41,975 nucleotides of DNA from Desulfobotulus pelophilus (lineage in GTDB: Bacteria > Desulfobacterota > Desulfobacteria > Desulfobacterales > ASO4-4). Shown piece after piece: positions 1 through 8,685 of the stretch. The stretch covers positions 1 through 41,975 of the forward strand of contig NZ_JAPFPW010000023.1 of the NCBI RefSeq assembly GCF_026155325.1. The letters run 5' to 3'. The notes beneath the pieces are model-generated. The model did not search any database and had not been told where the DNA came from. It saw only the letters and a list, made by a program, of their open reading frames with translations. Positions within the stretch are counted from its first letter, which is position 1, and every line of letters begins with the position of its first letter. The translations under genes and the position numbers were made by a program.

Positions 1-11
1 ACCGGGCAAAC

Positions 12-49
12 ATAAAGGGATACCCTCCGATCGGAGGGTATCCCTTTAT
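12..49 (-). terminator. 38-bp perfect palindrome, probable terminator of the rplU-gpmI operon
   Basis: Positions 12-30 are the exact reverse complement of 31-49, centred on a GATC. It lies 25 bases past the stop of the last minus-strand gene (75-602). The arm gives a very stable GC-rich hairpin closed by AT pairs. The T-rich tract after it is modest on the minus strand (TTTATGTTT), and the plus strand has a comparable pyrimidine run, so it may work in both directions. Confidence 0.65.
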
Positions 50-74
50 CTTCTCTGTTTTACCATTACATTCA

Positions 75-602
75 TCAGCTGGTATGACGATGCACATTAA
101 CATTCAGTGTATCATAGGTACGAAAAACAAGACGCTGCCTCAAAACCCTGTCCGGGGCCATAGGTATCAGCCTATGGTTGCACAGCCACTCTTTCAAATC
201 TGCAAAAGAAGGTATTTCCGACAGCCCTTCTCCTGTTTTTTTTCCTGAAATACCATCATGGATCAATGCTGTCACACCGTCGGAAACCACAGCAAAGGGT
301 AGCTGATGGTATGGGAACAGGATTCTTGCAGCAGCTACCACCTCACGGACACGTGAATCCAACGATGCAGCCGCACACTTGATTACCATCATCGGAAGTC
401 CATCTACGTGGATCACAAGATCCAGTTCTGTCTCAAAGAAATCTCCATTCAGGTCAAGGGAAAGCGGAAAATCAACGACTATGGAATCTTTGGGATATCC
501 TTTTACATTCACCAGATACTTTTCCACAAACTGACGATTTTCTTCCGCCCCCACATTGGCAACGGTCCTTCCTGTAACAAAATCACAAAGACTGTCGCAC
601 AC
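75..602 (-). CDS. Small HsdR-N-like (PD-(D/E)XK fold) protein with degenerate active site
   Basis: A 175-residue protein resembling the stand-alone type I restriction HsdR N-terminal domain family (HSDR_N_2-like). The N-terminal DFVTGRTV and the core ELDLVIHVDG, followed by a hydrophobic strand, match the family pattern. In active members that strand carries E-x-K; here it reads VIKCAA, so Glu is Lys75 and Lys is Ala77. Asp61 is kept. Nuclease activity is therefore unlikely and a binding or structural role is an inference. The start is GTG, six bases after an AGGGGGG ribosome site that follows the gpmI stop; an ATG start would need other evidence. It is the last gene of the operon. A second degenerate relative lies at 21470-22024. 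The true role is unknown. Confidence 0.7.
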   Translation of the reverse strand: MCDSLCDFVTGRTVANVGAEENRQFVEKYLVNVKGYPKDSIVVDFPLSLDLNGDFFETELDLVIHVDGLPMMVIKCAAASLDSRVREVVAAARILFPYHQLPFAVVSDGVTALIHDGISGKKTGEGLSEIPSFADLKEWLCNHRLIPMAPDRVLRQRLVFRTYDTLNVNVHRHTS

Positions 603-614
603 CCTCGCCCCCCT

Positions 615-2174
615 TCATACCTGTCCGCCATTCGGCTGACCAGCAATACGACTCCTCCCTGTCATGGCATCAGGAAGATCAATCCCCATAATTTCCAGCA
701 CCGTAGGAGCCACATCCGCAAGACGGCCAGGAAGCAACCGGCATCCCTTTCGGGTTTCATCCACCAAAATCAAGGGGACAGGATTGCAAGTATGAGCCGT
801 ATGTATATTTCCGCTACCATCCATCATCTGCTCAACATTACCATGGTCTGCTGTAATCAGAACGGGAATACCGGCTAAAAGCATGGCTTCCACAATCCGT
901 CCCACGTTACGGTCCACAGCCTCACAGGCCCTGCAAGCGGCCGGAAAATTTCCCGTATGACCGACCATGTCCATATTGGCAAAATTCAGCACCATCAGAT
1001 TATATTCTGTGGAAGCTGTTTTTTCCAAAAACATATCGGTCACAAGATCCGCACTCATTTCGGGTTTTTCATCATAGGTCTCCACTTCCCTTGGTGAAGG
1101 GACCAGTACCCTTTCCTCACCCGGGAATGCCTTTTCTTCACCTCCATTGAAAAAATACGTCACGTGGGCATATTTTTCCGTCTCAGCAATACGGAGCTGC
1201 AAAAGGCCAGAATTACTTACAACCTCTCCAAGAATATCGCTCAGAGACTGAGGAGCATACACCACATCAAGAGTAAAGGCTGCATCATATCGTGTCATGC
1301 ACACCCAGTGAAGACCGGCGGGTTGTCTAACAGGAAAGGCAGAAAAATTTTCCCCCGTAAAAGCACTGGTAATCTGACGGGCCCGATCCGCACGGAAGTT
1401 AAAAAAGACCACCAGATCTCCTTCACAGATTCTTCCTTCCCTGCCCTGTGGATCCACAATTTTCACAGGTTCCAAGAACTCATCCGTAATGCCTTTTCCA
1501 TAGGCCTCTTTCAACGCTGTCACAGGATGTTCGCTGAAAGCCCCCTCGCCTTCGGCATAAAGCATAAATGCCCTCTGCGTTCGCTCCCATCGGGTATCTC
1601 TGTCCATGGCATAGAAACGCCCACAGAGCGTAGAAACAAAAACACCGGGCATGGGGCCAATATAACTCACAATATCCTGCACATACCCCAGCCCTGACAT
1701 GGGATCCGTATCCCGCCCGTCCAGAATAGGGTGAAGGGCAACCCGCGCAAGACCTCTCTCGCGGGCCATGGTAATCAGCGCCTTAAGGTGGGCCATTCGG
1801 GAATGCACCCCCCCATCGGATAGAAGCCCCATAAAATGACAGGTCACACCGCGCTCCCTTGCCTCATCCATGGCTTTCCCAAGGACTGGGTTAGAGAAAA
1901 AAGACCCGTCTTCAATGGCACTGTCAATGCGGAGGAGATCCTGATAAACAACACGACCTGCCCCAAGATTCAGGTGCCCTACTTCAGAATTTCCCATAAT
2001 ACCTTGCGGAAGCCCCACATCTGGCCCGCAACAGCTGAGGACCGTGGCAGGCCAGTTTTCCACAAGGGCATCCAGCACAGGGGTACAGGATGCACGCACG
2101 GCATTCGCAGGTCCCGGATCTGCAAGCCCCCAGCCGTCAAGAATCATCAAAAGACAGGACCCCTTGTCAGCCAT
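615..2174 (-). CDS. gpmI: 2,3-bisphosphoglycerate-independent phosphoglycerate mutase
   Basis: GpmI interconverts 3- and 2-phosphoglycerate in cytosolic glycolysis/gluconeogenesis using two Mn ions. The 519-residue length fits the family. Visible motifs are DGWG (13-16), the phosphoserine site GNSEVGH with Ser63, HPILDGRDTDP, HTGNFPAAC and TADHGNVEQM, which supply metal and substrate ligands. The ATG at 2172-2174 is preferred because the protein then begins MADKGSCLLMILDGWG like its homologues. A longer in-frame extension exists but has no family match. The start lies inside the end of rsfS (8-base overlap), so translation is probably coupled. Confidence 0.97.
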   Translation of the reverse strand: MADKGSCLLMILDGWGLADPGPANAVRASCTPVLDALVENWPATVLSCCGPDVGLPQGIMGNSEVGHLNLGAGRVVYQDLLRIDSAIEDGSFFSNPVLGKAMDEARERGVTCHFMGLLSDGGVHSRMAHLKALITMARERGLARVALHPILDGRDTDPMSGLGYVQDIVSYIGPMPGVFVSTLCGRFYAMDRDTRWERTQRAFMLYAEGEGAFSEHPVTALKEAYGKGITDEFLEPVKIVDPQGREGRICEGDLVVFFNFRADRARQITSAFTGENFSAFPVRQPAGLHWVCMTRYDAAFTLDVVYAPQSLSDILGEVVSNSGLLQLRIAETEKYAHVTYFFNGGEEKAFPGEERVLVPSPREVETYDEKPEMSADLVTDMFLEKTASTEYNLMVLNFANMDMVGHTGNFPAACRACEAVDRNVGRIVEAMLLAGIPVLITADHGNVEQMMDGSGNIHTAHTCNPVPLILVDETRKGCRLLPGRLADVAPTVLEIMGIDLPDAMTGRSRIAGQPNGGQV

Positions 2175-2628
2175 TGTCCTCATCCAGCTCGGGCATATCA
2201 TCGTCATCCCACTCCCAGAATACTTCTTCCTCTGCGGCCGGATCCGGGTTGAGAAGAGCTTTTTGCGCAATTTCTTCTATCAGATCTTTCCCGAATCGTG
2301 GGGCATCGGCCCAAAGGCCTTCCAAATCATAGAACGAGCGTACGGGTTCATGGAAAATATGAAGAATCACATTCCCATAATCCATCAGTACCCATTGCCC
2401 CTCTTCCACACCGTCAATACCCAAAGGACGTACACTGTGTTCTTTCAGCTTTCTGCGAATATGATCCGCAACTGCCTTGGCCTGTCGGGTAGAATTCACA
2501 CTCATCACAAGAAACACATCCGCATAGGAGATAAGCGCTCTCAGATCAAGGGCGACAATACTTTCTGCCTTGCGGGCACAGGCCGCTTCAAGAAACGGTA
2601 TCAGACTCTTTTTCACATCTTCATACAT
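2167..2628 (-). CDS. rsfS: Ribosomal silencing factor RsfS (YbeB/Iojap family)
   Basis: RsfS binds ribosomal protein L14 and blocks joining of 30S and 50S subunits under poor nutrition. The 153 residues include the family core: ALDLRALISYADVFLVMSV near residues 26-44, STRQAKAVADHI, and WVLMDYGNVILHIF near 79-92. The last ~25 residues are very acidic (EEEVFWEWDDDD region), a tail longer than in the shortest family members. It overlaps nadD by eight bases (ATGTATGA) and gpmI by eight, in the conserved nadD-rsfS order. Confidence 0.95.
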   Translation of the reverse strand: MYEDVKKSLIPFLEAACARKAESIVALDLRALISYADVFLVMSVNSTRQAKAVADHIRRKLKEHSVRPLGIDGVEEGQWVLMDYGNVILHIFHEPVRSFYDLEGLWADAPRFGKDLIEEIAQKALLNPDPAAEEEVFWEWDDDDMPELDEDNG

Positions 2629-3265
2629 GGATATACAATCCTCGATCGCGGATATAATCAGCTACCGCCTCCGGAACCAGACCGGTAACGGCTTGCCCTT
2701 TTCCGATCCTTTCACGGATCATCGTTGCACTTACCATAAGAGGGCTTACGGAAACTCTTCGTACTTCTGCCCTTCCGGAACAAAAAAACCGATCTCCCGA
2801 AACAGTGTATTCCGGCAACACCTGTTCCAGAATACCGGGTGGGGTATCGGGTCTCGTCATCACCCAAAATGGAATGAGGGACAGAAGCTCTTCAAAACCA
2901 TACCAGAACCGGATACCTGCCATAGCGTCCATACCCAGCAGAAAACAAAAATTTTTCTGCGGCCAGGCATCCCGCAACACCCGGACCGTATCCAGAGTAT
3001 AAGAGTACCCGTCCCGTACTAGCTCCAGATCCGTAAGCCCCATGCCGGGACACCCATCAAGAGCCAAGGCCACCATCTGCCATCTATCATCAGCCGATGC
3101 AAGATTATTGTCTGCGGCTTTCCATGGCGGGGTTCCTGCCGGCACAAAAAGAATCTCGTCCACACATTCATAACGCAAAATCTCAAGGGCAACCTGAATA
3201 TGACCACAATGAACGGGATTGAAAGTTCCGCCAAAAAGAACGGTGTATTTCATTTTTTCTGACAT
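2621..3265 (-). CDS. nadD: Nicotinate-nucleotide adenylyltransferase
   Basis: NadD adenylates nicotinate mononucleotide to deamido-NAD in cytosolic NAD synthesis. The 214-residue protein has the nucleotidyltransferase signature GGTFNPVHCGH (residues 12-22) and the C-terminal SATMIRERI stretch that corresponds to the ISxTxxR phosphate-binding motif. The ATG used here directly follows the proA TGA with no gap. A second in-frame ATG four codons later (3251-3253) is nearly as good, since neither has a strong ribosome site; reading through from proA is likely. Confidence 0.95.
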   Translation of the reverse strand: MSEKMKYTVLFGGTFNPVHCGHIQVALEILRYECVDEILFVPAGTPPWKAADNNLASADDRWQMVALALDGCPGMGLTDLELVRDGYSYTLDTVRVLRDAWPQKNFCFLLGMDAMAGIRFWYGFEELLSLIPFWVMTRPDTPPGILEQVLPEYTVSGDRFFCSGRAEVRRVSVSPLMVSATMIRERIGKGQAVTGLVPEAVADYIRDRGLYIHV

Positions 3266-4516
3266 TCAGGCACGAACCTGCCCATCACCGAAAACCACAA
3301 ATTTTTCCGTTGTCAACTCCTCAAGCCCCATGGGACCGTAGGCATGGAGTTTTGATGTAGAAATGCCAATCTCTGCACCAAGTCCCAGCTCACCGCCGTC
3401 ATTAAAGCGGGTAGACGCATTAACCATAACGGCCGAAGCATCCACTTCACGGATAAAACGCCAGGCACGGCTCCAGTTCTCCGTCACAATACTTTCCGTA
3501 TGTCCAGAATTGAACCGGCTGATATGATTCATGGCATCATCCATAGAATCCACAATTTTCACCGCCAGTATCAAATCCAGATATTCTGCGGGCCAGTCCG
3601 CTTCCGTTGCGGCATCCGTACCAGGAATAAGAGAACAGGTCCATTCGCACCCACGGAGTACCACACCCGCAGCGCGAAGCTTATCCGCTGCCAAAGGAAG
3701 AAAGACAGAGGCAATGTCTTTATGGATGAGAAGGGTCTCCAAGGCATTACAGACTCCCGGACGCTGGCACTTGGCATTCATGACTATGGCAAGAGCTTTT
3801 TCAGGCAGGGCATCGGCATCCACATACAGATGACAAACACCTTTATAATGCTTCAAAACAGGAATACGGGAATTCTCCGAGACAAAACGGATCAGGCCTT
3901 CTCCTCCGCGGGGAATGACCAGATCAATGAACTCTTCCTGATGCAACAGGAAAGGCAATGCCCTTCGGTCGGCCATGGGCAGCACCTGCACGGCCTCAGC
4001 AGGAAGCGAGGCTGCTTCAAGAGCAGCCTGCAGGCTCTTTGCGAGAGCCTGATTGGAATAAAAAGCCTCGGTTCCACCCCGCAATATGACAGAATTGCCT
4101 GCTTTCAGGCAAAGAGCTGCTGCATCAACGGTGACATTCGGCCTTGACTCGTAGATCATGGCAATAACACCTAGAGGAACACGCATTTTACCAACCTGAA
4201 TGCCACTGGGCCGCAAACGCATATCCCTTATGGTTCCAACAGGATCCGGCAATTGAGCTACCTGGCGGACACCTTCAATCATGGCATCCACTACTCTGTC
4301 CGAAAGAGTCAATCGATCCACCATTGCATCAGAAAGGCCGCGTTCCTTTGCCCCTGTCACATCTCGCGCATTTTCAGACTGTATGTAGCTTTTATCTGAC
4401 TCAAGATACTGGCATAGCAGTTCAAGGGTTCGATTTTTGACGGAAGTACTGGCCTTGGCCATTTTCCTCGATGCTTCTCTGGCCTGCAACGCAATGTTCC
4501 GGATAATATTTTCCAT
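3266..4516 (-). CDS. proA: Glutamate-5-semialdehyde dehydrogenase (gamma-glutamyl phosphate reductase)
   Basis: ProA reduces gamma-glutamyl phosphate to glutamate semialdehyde with NADPH, the second proline-synthesis step. The 416-residue protein has an aldehyde-dehydrogenase fold. The catalytic Cys lies in CQRPGVCNALE, and NVTVDAAALCLKAGN and ALGLGAE-like segments are in place. I prefer the ATG at 4514-4516 because GGGAG precedes it by five bases. A start six codons upstream (4534) lacks a ribosome site. It follows proB after a 26-base gap, so both proline enzymes are made from one transcript. Confidence 0.95.
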   Translation of the reverse strand: MENIIRNIALQAREASRKMAKASTSVKNRTLELLCQYLESDKSYIQSENARDVTGAKERGLSDAMVDRLTLSDRVVDAMIEGVRQVAQLPDPVGTIRDMRLRPSGIQVGKMRVPLGVIAMIYESRPNVTVDAAALCLKAGNSVILRGGTEAFYSNQALAKSLQAALEAASLPAEAVQVLPMADRRALPFLLHQEEFIDLVIPRGGEGLIRFVSENSRIPVLKHYKGVCHLYVDADALPEKALAIVMNAKCQRPGVCNALETLLIHKDIASVFLPLAADKLRAAGVVLRGCEWTCSLIPGTDAATEADWPAEYLDLILAVKIVDSMDDAMNHISRFNSGHTESIVTENWSRAWRFIREVDASAVMVNASTRFNDGGELGLGAEIGISTSKLHAYGPMGLEELTTEKFVVFGDGQVRA

Positions 4517-4542
4517 TGAAGCTCCCATACCCATCCAGACAG

Positions 4543-5694
4543 TCAGAAAGTTTCGGCCTCAGCCGTGATGGCGAGATTATCCCTGTGCACCACCTCATCA
4601 TAGGGCTTATAGCCCAGAATTTCCCGAATCTGAACCGTCTTCTTTCCCATAATTCTGCGGATATCCACCGATGCATAGTTACAGAGTCCCACACCGATCA
4701 TGGATCCATCCGACCCCACAATATTTACAGGATCACCCATGGAGAATTCTCCATCCACACGCGCAATCCCTCCGGGCAAGAGACTTTTTCCATGGCAGAG
4801 GACAGCACTGCTTGCCCCCCCATCCAGCAACAAAGCGCCTTTAGGCTTGAGATTGAAAGCAATCCAGCACTTTCTGCTTCGCAATCGACCCGCACCGGGA
4901 ACAAAAAAGGTCCCAAGATTCTCTCCCCTAAAAAGGTCCCTGAGCACATAAGGACGGGTACCCCTCGCAATAATCATGGGAATACCCGCCATCATGGTTT
5001 TTTTGGCCGCACGGAGTTTGCTGCCCATGCCACCGGTTCCCAAGGCTCCCGGAATATCTCCGGCCAAAGCCTCGATCTTCCGCGTAATGCGCTGTACTTC
5101 AGGAATCAGCTCTGCATCATCTGTTGTTCTGGGATCTTTGGTGAAAAGACCATCCATATCCGTCAAGTTTATAAGGAGATCCGCATCCATAAGCAGGGTG
5201 ATCATGGCTGAGAGGTTATCATTATCTCCGAACTTGATCTCCTCAACAGCAACGGTGTCATTCTCATTAATAATGGGAAGCACTTTCCAGGCAATCAGGG
5301 TATTCAAGGTGTTTCTGGCGTTCAGAAAACGTTTGCGGTTTGCCAGATCCTCCTGAGTAAGCAAAACCTGGGCAACATTTCTGTAAGTACCGAATGTTTC
5401 AAACACCTTTTCGTATTCCATGATCAGACCGGCCTGCCCAACCGCTGCTACAGCCTGACGCTGAGGAATTTCCACAGGGCGTTTCGGCAATTGCAAACGA
5501 CGCATCCCAGCAGCCATCGCACCGGAAGAAACAAGAATCACTTCAAGGCCGGCCGCCATCAATTCATGGATTTCCCGGCTTATCGCGTGCAAAACTTCCA
5601 CATTCAGGCCTTGCGAGGCTGTCAGCACGTTACTGCCCACTTTGACTACCACTCGCCGGGCCTTACCGAAACACTGTGCTCTGTCATCCATCAT
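4543..5694 (-). CDS. proB: Glutamate 5-kinase with C-terminal PUA domain
   Basis: ProB phosphorylates glutamate on its gamma carboxyl, the committed and usually proline-inhibited step of proline synthesis. The amino-acid-kinase domain shows VVVKVGSNVLT, VSSGAMAAGM and NENDTVAVEEIKFGDNDNL. Residues ~270-383 form a PUA domain (KGALLLDGGA through YASVDIRRIMG), as in longer family members. The ATG at 5692-5694 overlaps the obgE stop. The open frame extends 11 codons further only through a TTG without a ribosome site, so that start is rejected. Confidence 0.95.
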   Translation of the reverse strand: MMDDRAQCFGKARRVVVKVGSNVLTASQGLNVEVLHAISREIHELMAAGLEVILVSSGAMAAGMRRLQLPKRPVEIPQRQAVAAVGQAGLIMEYEKVFETFGTYRNVAQVLLTQEDLANRKRFLNARNTLNTLIAWKVLPIINENDTVAVEEIKFGDNDNLSAMITLLMDADLLINLTDMDGLFTKDPRTTDDAELIPEVQRITRKIEALAGDIPGALGTGGMGSKLRAAKKTMMAGIPMIIARGTRPYVLRDLFRGENLGTFFVPGAGRLRSRKCWIAFNLKPKGALLLDGGASSAVLCHGKSLLPGGIARVDGEFSMGDPVNIVGSDGSMIGVGLCNYASVDIRRIMGKKTVQIREILGYKPYDEVVHRDNLAITAEAETF

Positions 5695-6688
5695 CTTCGC
5701 TGTTAATCTCTCGCGTAAGAAGCTCAAGAAACGTATTCAGATTCTTCCCCGTGACAGCTGAAATGCCTACAACACTCTGAGAAGAAAAAAGCTCTTTAAA
5801 ACGGAATGCTTTTTCCCGTGCTTCCGGAATGTCCATTTTGTTCAGGACCACGAGCTGAGGCTTTTCAGCCAATTTTTCACTATAAAGACGCAGCTCACGG
5901 TTGATGGTTTCAAAGGCATGCAAAGGATTATCCGGGTCCATTTCCATGGCATCAATAACATGAACCAGGATACGGGTCCTTTCTACGTGACGTAAAAAAC
6001 GATGCCCCAGTCCCACGCCTTCATGCGCACCCTCAATAAGGCCCGGAATATCAGCCACAACAAAGGGCTCGCCCCATGGAGGATTCACAACGCCCAGATT
6101 CGGAACAAGCGTGGTAAAAGGGTAGTCTGCCACTCTGGGCTTTGCAGCCGATATGGCACGAATCAGAGTACTTTTGCCTGCATTGGGGAATCCGATAATC
6201 CCGACATCTGCAATCAACTTCAGCTCAAGACGAAGACGGAGAAAGGTTCCTTCCGTACCCGGCTGGGCAAACCGGGGTGCCTGGTGGGTTGATGTCATAA
6301 AATGACGGTTACCCTTACCGCCCCGGCCTCCTTTCGCAAGAAGAAAGGTAGCACCATGGTTATCCAGATCATAAATTCTTTCACCGGTTTCACTGTTCCA
6401 GATCACTGTACCGGTGGGAACTTCAATGACGAGATCCTCTCCCCTTCGGCCGGAACGGTTCGATCCCTCTCCGGGACGTCCTCTCTCGGCCGCATGGTGC
6501 TCCCGGTGACGGAAACGGTAAAGCGTCCGTTTAGCATCGGACGCTTTAACAATCACATCTCCACCGTCTCCGCCGTCTCCGCCATCAGGCCCGCCTTTGG
6601 GAATAAATTTTTCTCTGCGGAAGCTGACACAACCACGGCCACCGTGGCCGGATTCAACGGTAATCTCTGTTTCATCAACGAATTTCAC
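5684..6688 (-). CDS. obgE: GTPase Obg (ribosome assembly / stress GTPase)
   Basis: Obg is an essential GTPase acting in large-subunit assembly and stringent response. The 334 residues begin with the glycine-rich Obg fold ([16 protein letters not shown], then [10 protein letters not shown]), followed by the G domain with GFPNAGKST (G1), DIPGLIEGA (G3) and NKMD (G4). There is no long C-terminal OCT extension, common in proteobacterial forms. The start is GTG in a GTGA overlap with the rpmA stop, so translation depends on rpmA. It is followed by proB with an 11-base overlap. Confidence 0.96.
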   Translation of the reverse strand: MKFVDETEITVESGHGGRGCVSFRREKFIPKGGPDGGDGGDGGDVIVKASDAKRTLYRFRHREHHAAERGRPGEGSNRSGRRGEDLVIEVPTGTVIWNSETGERIYDLDNHGATFLLAKGGRGGKGNRHFMTSTHQAPRFAQPGTEGTFLRLRLELKLIADVGIIGFPNAGKSTLIRAISAAKPRVADYPFTTLVPNLGVVNPPWGEPFVVADIPGLIEGAHEGVGLGHRFLRHVERTRILVHVIDAMEMDPDNPLHAFETINRELRLYSEKLAEKPQLVVLNKMDIPEAREKAFRFKELFSSQSVVGISAVTGKNLNTFLELLTREINSEDDG

Positions 6689-6939
6689 GCCTGGTATACG
6701 CTGACTTTCTTCCGGTCACGACCGTAGCGTTCAAAGGCAACCTTGCCATCGATTTTTGCAAAAAGGGTATAGTCTTTACCCATACCCACGTTGTCTCCAG
6801 GATAAACCTTGGTTCCCACCTGACGAACGATAATATTTCCAGCTTTTACAAGCTCTCCTCCAAAACGTTTCACACCCCGGCGCTGTGCATTACTGTCGCG
6901 ACCGTTACGGGTTGACCCCGCAGCCTTCTTATGTGCCAT
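6685..6939 (-). CDS. rpmA: 50S ribosomal protein L27
   Basis: L27 sits at the peptidyl-transferase centre; its flexible N-terminus reaches the tRNA ends. The 84-residue protein starts [16 protein letters not shown], the mature-type N-terminus, without the cleavable leader found in Firmicutes. An AAGGAG site lies nine bases before the ATG. It follows rplU by 136 bases and shares its stop with the obgE start, the conserved rplU-rpmA-obgE order. Confidence 0.98.
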   Translation of the reverse strand: MAHKKAAGSTRNGRDSNAQRRGVKRFGGELVKAGNIIVRQVGTKVYPGDNVGMGKDYTLFAKIDGKVAFERYGRDRKKVSVYQA

Positions 6940-7075
6940 CTGACATACTCCTTATTTTTTCCGGACAAAGCAACAGTCGATACACTGAGCTGGCACCCTT
7001 TTCTAAAAGAGCACTCTGGTAACACCAGCTATTTGTCCCTCAAAATTCATCCAATGGGTTCATGGGTAAAAACAA

Positions 7076-7390
7076 TCAGGCGTCAATGCGGTTAATGCGC
7101 AGTGCCGTATAGGGCTGGCGATGCCCCTGCATTCTACGGTAACGCTTTCTCCGCTTGTACTTAAAAACCAATATCTTCTTGGCCTTATCCTGCTCCACAA
7201 TGGTGGCATGAACCGCTGCACCTTCAAGGGTGGGCTGGCCGATTTTCAGTGCATCGTCTACCCTGACAAGCAGAACAGAATCCAGCACGACTTCGGCGCC
7301 AACCTCTCCGGCAATTTTTTCAACCCTCAGGGTTTCCCCTTCAACCACCTTGTACTGCTTGCCGCCCGTTGCAACCACAGCATACGTCAT
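7076..7390 (-). CDS. rplU: 50S ribosomal protein L21
   Basis: L21 binds 23S rRNA with L20. The 104 residues start MTYAVVATGGKQYKV and contain the C-terminal FKYKRRKRYRRMQGHRQPYT rRNA-binding segment. A GGAG site lies seven bases upstream of the ATG. It is the first gene of the operon. A strong sigma-70-type promoter lies at 7447-7474, giving a leader of roughly 50 bases. Confidence 0.98.
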   Translation of the reverse strand: MTYAVVATGGKQYKVVEGETLRVEKIAGEVGAEVVLDSVLLVRVDDALKIGQPTLEGAAVHATIVEQDKAKKILVFKYKRRKRYRRMQGHRQPYTALRINRIDA

Positions 7391-7446
7391 CAGTTTTCTC
7401 CTTCATCAGAAAGGCCCTATATGGGCTCTAAAACAAAAATCTAGCC

Positions 7447-7474
7447 ATTTTACCGTTCTCCCGAACCTTGTCAA
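7447..7474 (-). promoter_or_regulatory. Sigma-70-type promoter of the rplU-rpmA-obgE operon
   Basis: On the minus strand TTGACA (7469-7474) and TAAAAT (7447-7452) are separated by 16 bases. This is a consensus -35 and a 5/6 match at -10. The TGA inside the -35 box is the stop codon of the upstream gene (7471-8199), so the two units abut exactly. Transcription would begin near 7440, about 50 bases before rplU. Confidence 0.8.
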
Positions 7475-8199
7475 GGCGATTCTTTCCGCTTCCTCTCCGT
7501 GGCCGGCGGTGCCACAATAGACGGATCTGAAAAAATCTGAGACAAAAGAGCCGGAGGTATTCCCTTACGGGCTTCCGCAAGGGGAAGGCAGCGTAATACT
7601 TCAGCTTTATAATGGTATTCCAGTGCCTTTTTTTTCAATTGATACCCTAAAATCATCCAAAAAACACCTGCAAGGGTTCCGCACAGCGCGACTGCAACGA
7701 CCACCACGCGGAATACATCCACAACAGCGCTGCCTGCATGATCCAGAAAATACAGAAAATCACCCATACGGTAAATCAGCCCTGCCGCCACTACCAGCAG
7801 TAACAACATCAGCAGAAAAGGGATCTGTAACAAAGAACGAAGCCACTGAGGACCTCGACGTTCCTTTATGGAATAACTTTCCCGGGACTCACCATACAGA
7901 AAGAGATTAAAAGCCCCAACCACAAGTCCCAAGAGAAACGTCATGGTAACCGGAGCCAGAAATGCCGTCAAAAAATATATCTTCCAAGGGAATGGTCGCG
8001 TCAGATGACCGAAACGGCCTTCTCCGACCAGCCCAAGCTGATACATCCAGCAGGCAACAAAAATACCAACTTCTACAAGAATAACAACAAAAAGATATTT
8101 CTGAAAAAAAGACTTGATTTCAGCACCGGAAAACAGACCTGCCATGCCTGAAAAGTCTTCTTTCCGCCCATGATATGTTTTTGCACAGCGCTCTTCCAT
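7471..8199 (-). CDS. Four-helix membrane protein of unknown function
   Basis: I do not recognise this 242-residue protein. It has four clear hydrophobic segments: near residues 32-53 (FVVILVEVGIFVA), 74-100 (FLTAFLAPVTMTFLLGL), 125-145 (FLLMLLLLVVAAGLI) and 160-185 (VFRVVVVAVALCG). These are separated by short charged loops, with a positively charged cytoplasmic-looking C-terminal tail of about 55 residues. The ATG at 8197-8199 is chosen because GAGG lies just upstream; a TTG eight codons earlier has no site. It precedes the rplU operon in the same direction, but rplU has its own promoter, so a functional link is not implied. A paired N-terminal stretch rich in charged residues suggests both termini face the cytoplasm. 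Confidence 0.7.
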   Translation of the reverse strand: MEERCAKTYHGRKEDFSGMAGLFSGAEIKSFFQKYLFVVILVEVGIFVACWMYQLGLVGEGRFGHLTRPFPWKIYFLTAFLAPVTMTFLLGLVVGAFNLFLYGESRESYSIKERRGPQWLRSLLQIPFLLMLLLLVVAAGLIYRMGDFLYFLDHAGSAVVDVFRVVVVAVALCGTLAGVFWMILGYQLKKKALEYHYKAEVLRCLPLAEARKGIPPALLSQIFSDPSIVAPPATERKRKESP

Positions 8200-8279
8200 G
8201 ATCCTCATCCCGCAGGCAAACAAAGGCTGGATTTCACATCAAAAATACCGGATATCTATACGCTATCCGACCGTGAGGG

Positions 8280-8417
8280 TCAATCCTTCTTTTCCATCGC
8301 CAGCCGAAAGCCCACGCCCTTACCTTCATTCAGTTCCTTCATATACAAGGTGCCTCCTTCAGGTTTTTCATACCTGAACAGTCCGGACTCACCACAGCCT
8401 CCATATCCGGCAACTTG
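8280..8417 (-). pseudogene. Possible remnant of a formylglycine-generating-enzyme-like C-terminus
   Basis: Between an in-frame TAA (8418-8420) and a TGA (8280-8282) lies a 45-codon frame without a usable start. It contains GYGGCGESGLFRYEKPEGG and ends VGFRLAMEKKD. The terminal GFRLA is typical of FGE-sulfatase/SUMF1-type domains. No other part of such a gene could be read nearby, so this would be a decayed fragment. The assignment rests on one short motif and could be chance. Confidence 0.3.
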
Positions 8418-8630
8418 TTAGCCGGGCTTCGGCCAGCAATACCAGCGTAAAGTATTTCACCGCAAGCCGGTCCTGTTCTATTGTGTTCGAATCTGACACG
8501 TACGTGGTGCACAAAAGCTCAACGATTCAACCTGCTACAAATGCACCCCAGCCCCTTTCAATGATTAATATTCAAAGCAAAAGAGACAGCTGCCAAAGGC
8601 ATACTAAAAAAACAGGTAAAAAATTCATGC

Positions 8631-8652
8631 CCAACAGTCTGCAGACTGTTGG
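8631..8652. repeat. 22-bp perfect palindrome
   Basis: Positions 8631-8641 mirror 8642-8652 exactly around CTGCAG. The flanks TGC and GCA extend it if one C is bulged. It has no T-run after it on either strand, so it is not an obvious intrinsic terminator. An operator or an mRNA 3'-end stabiliser are both possible. Confidence 0.5.
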
Positions 8653-8685
8653 CACAAAATGGACAGCCCAATGCCCATGGAACAG

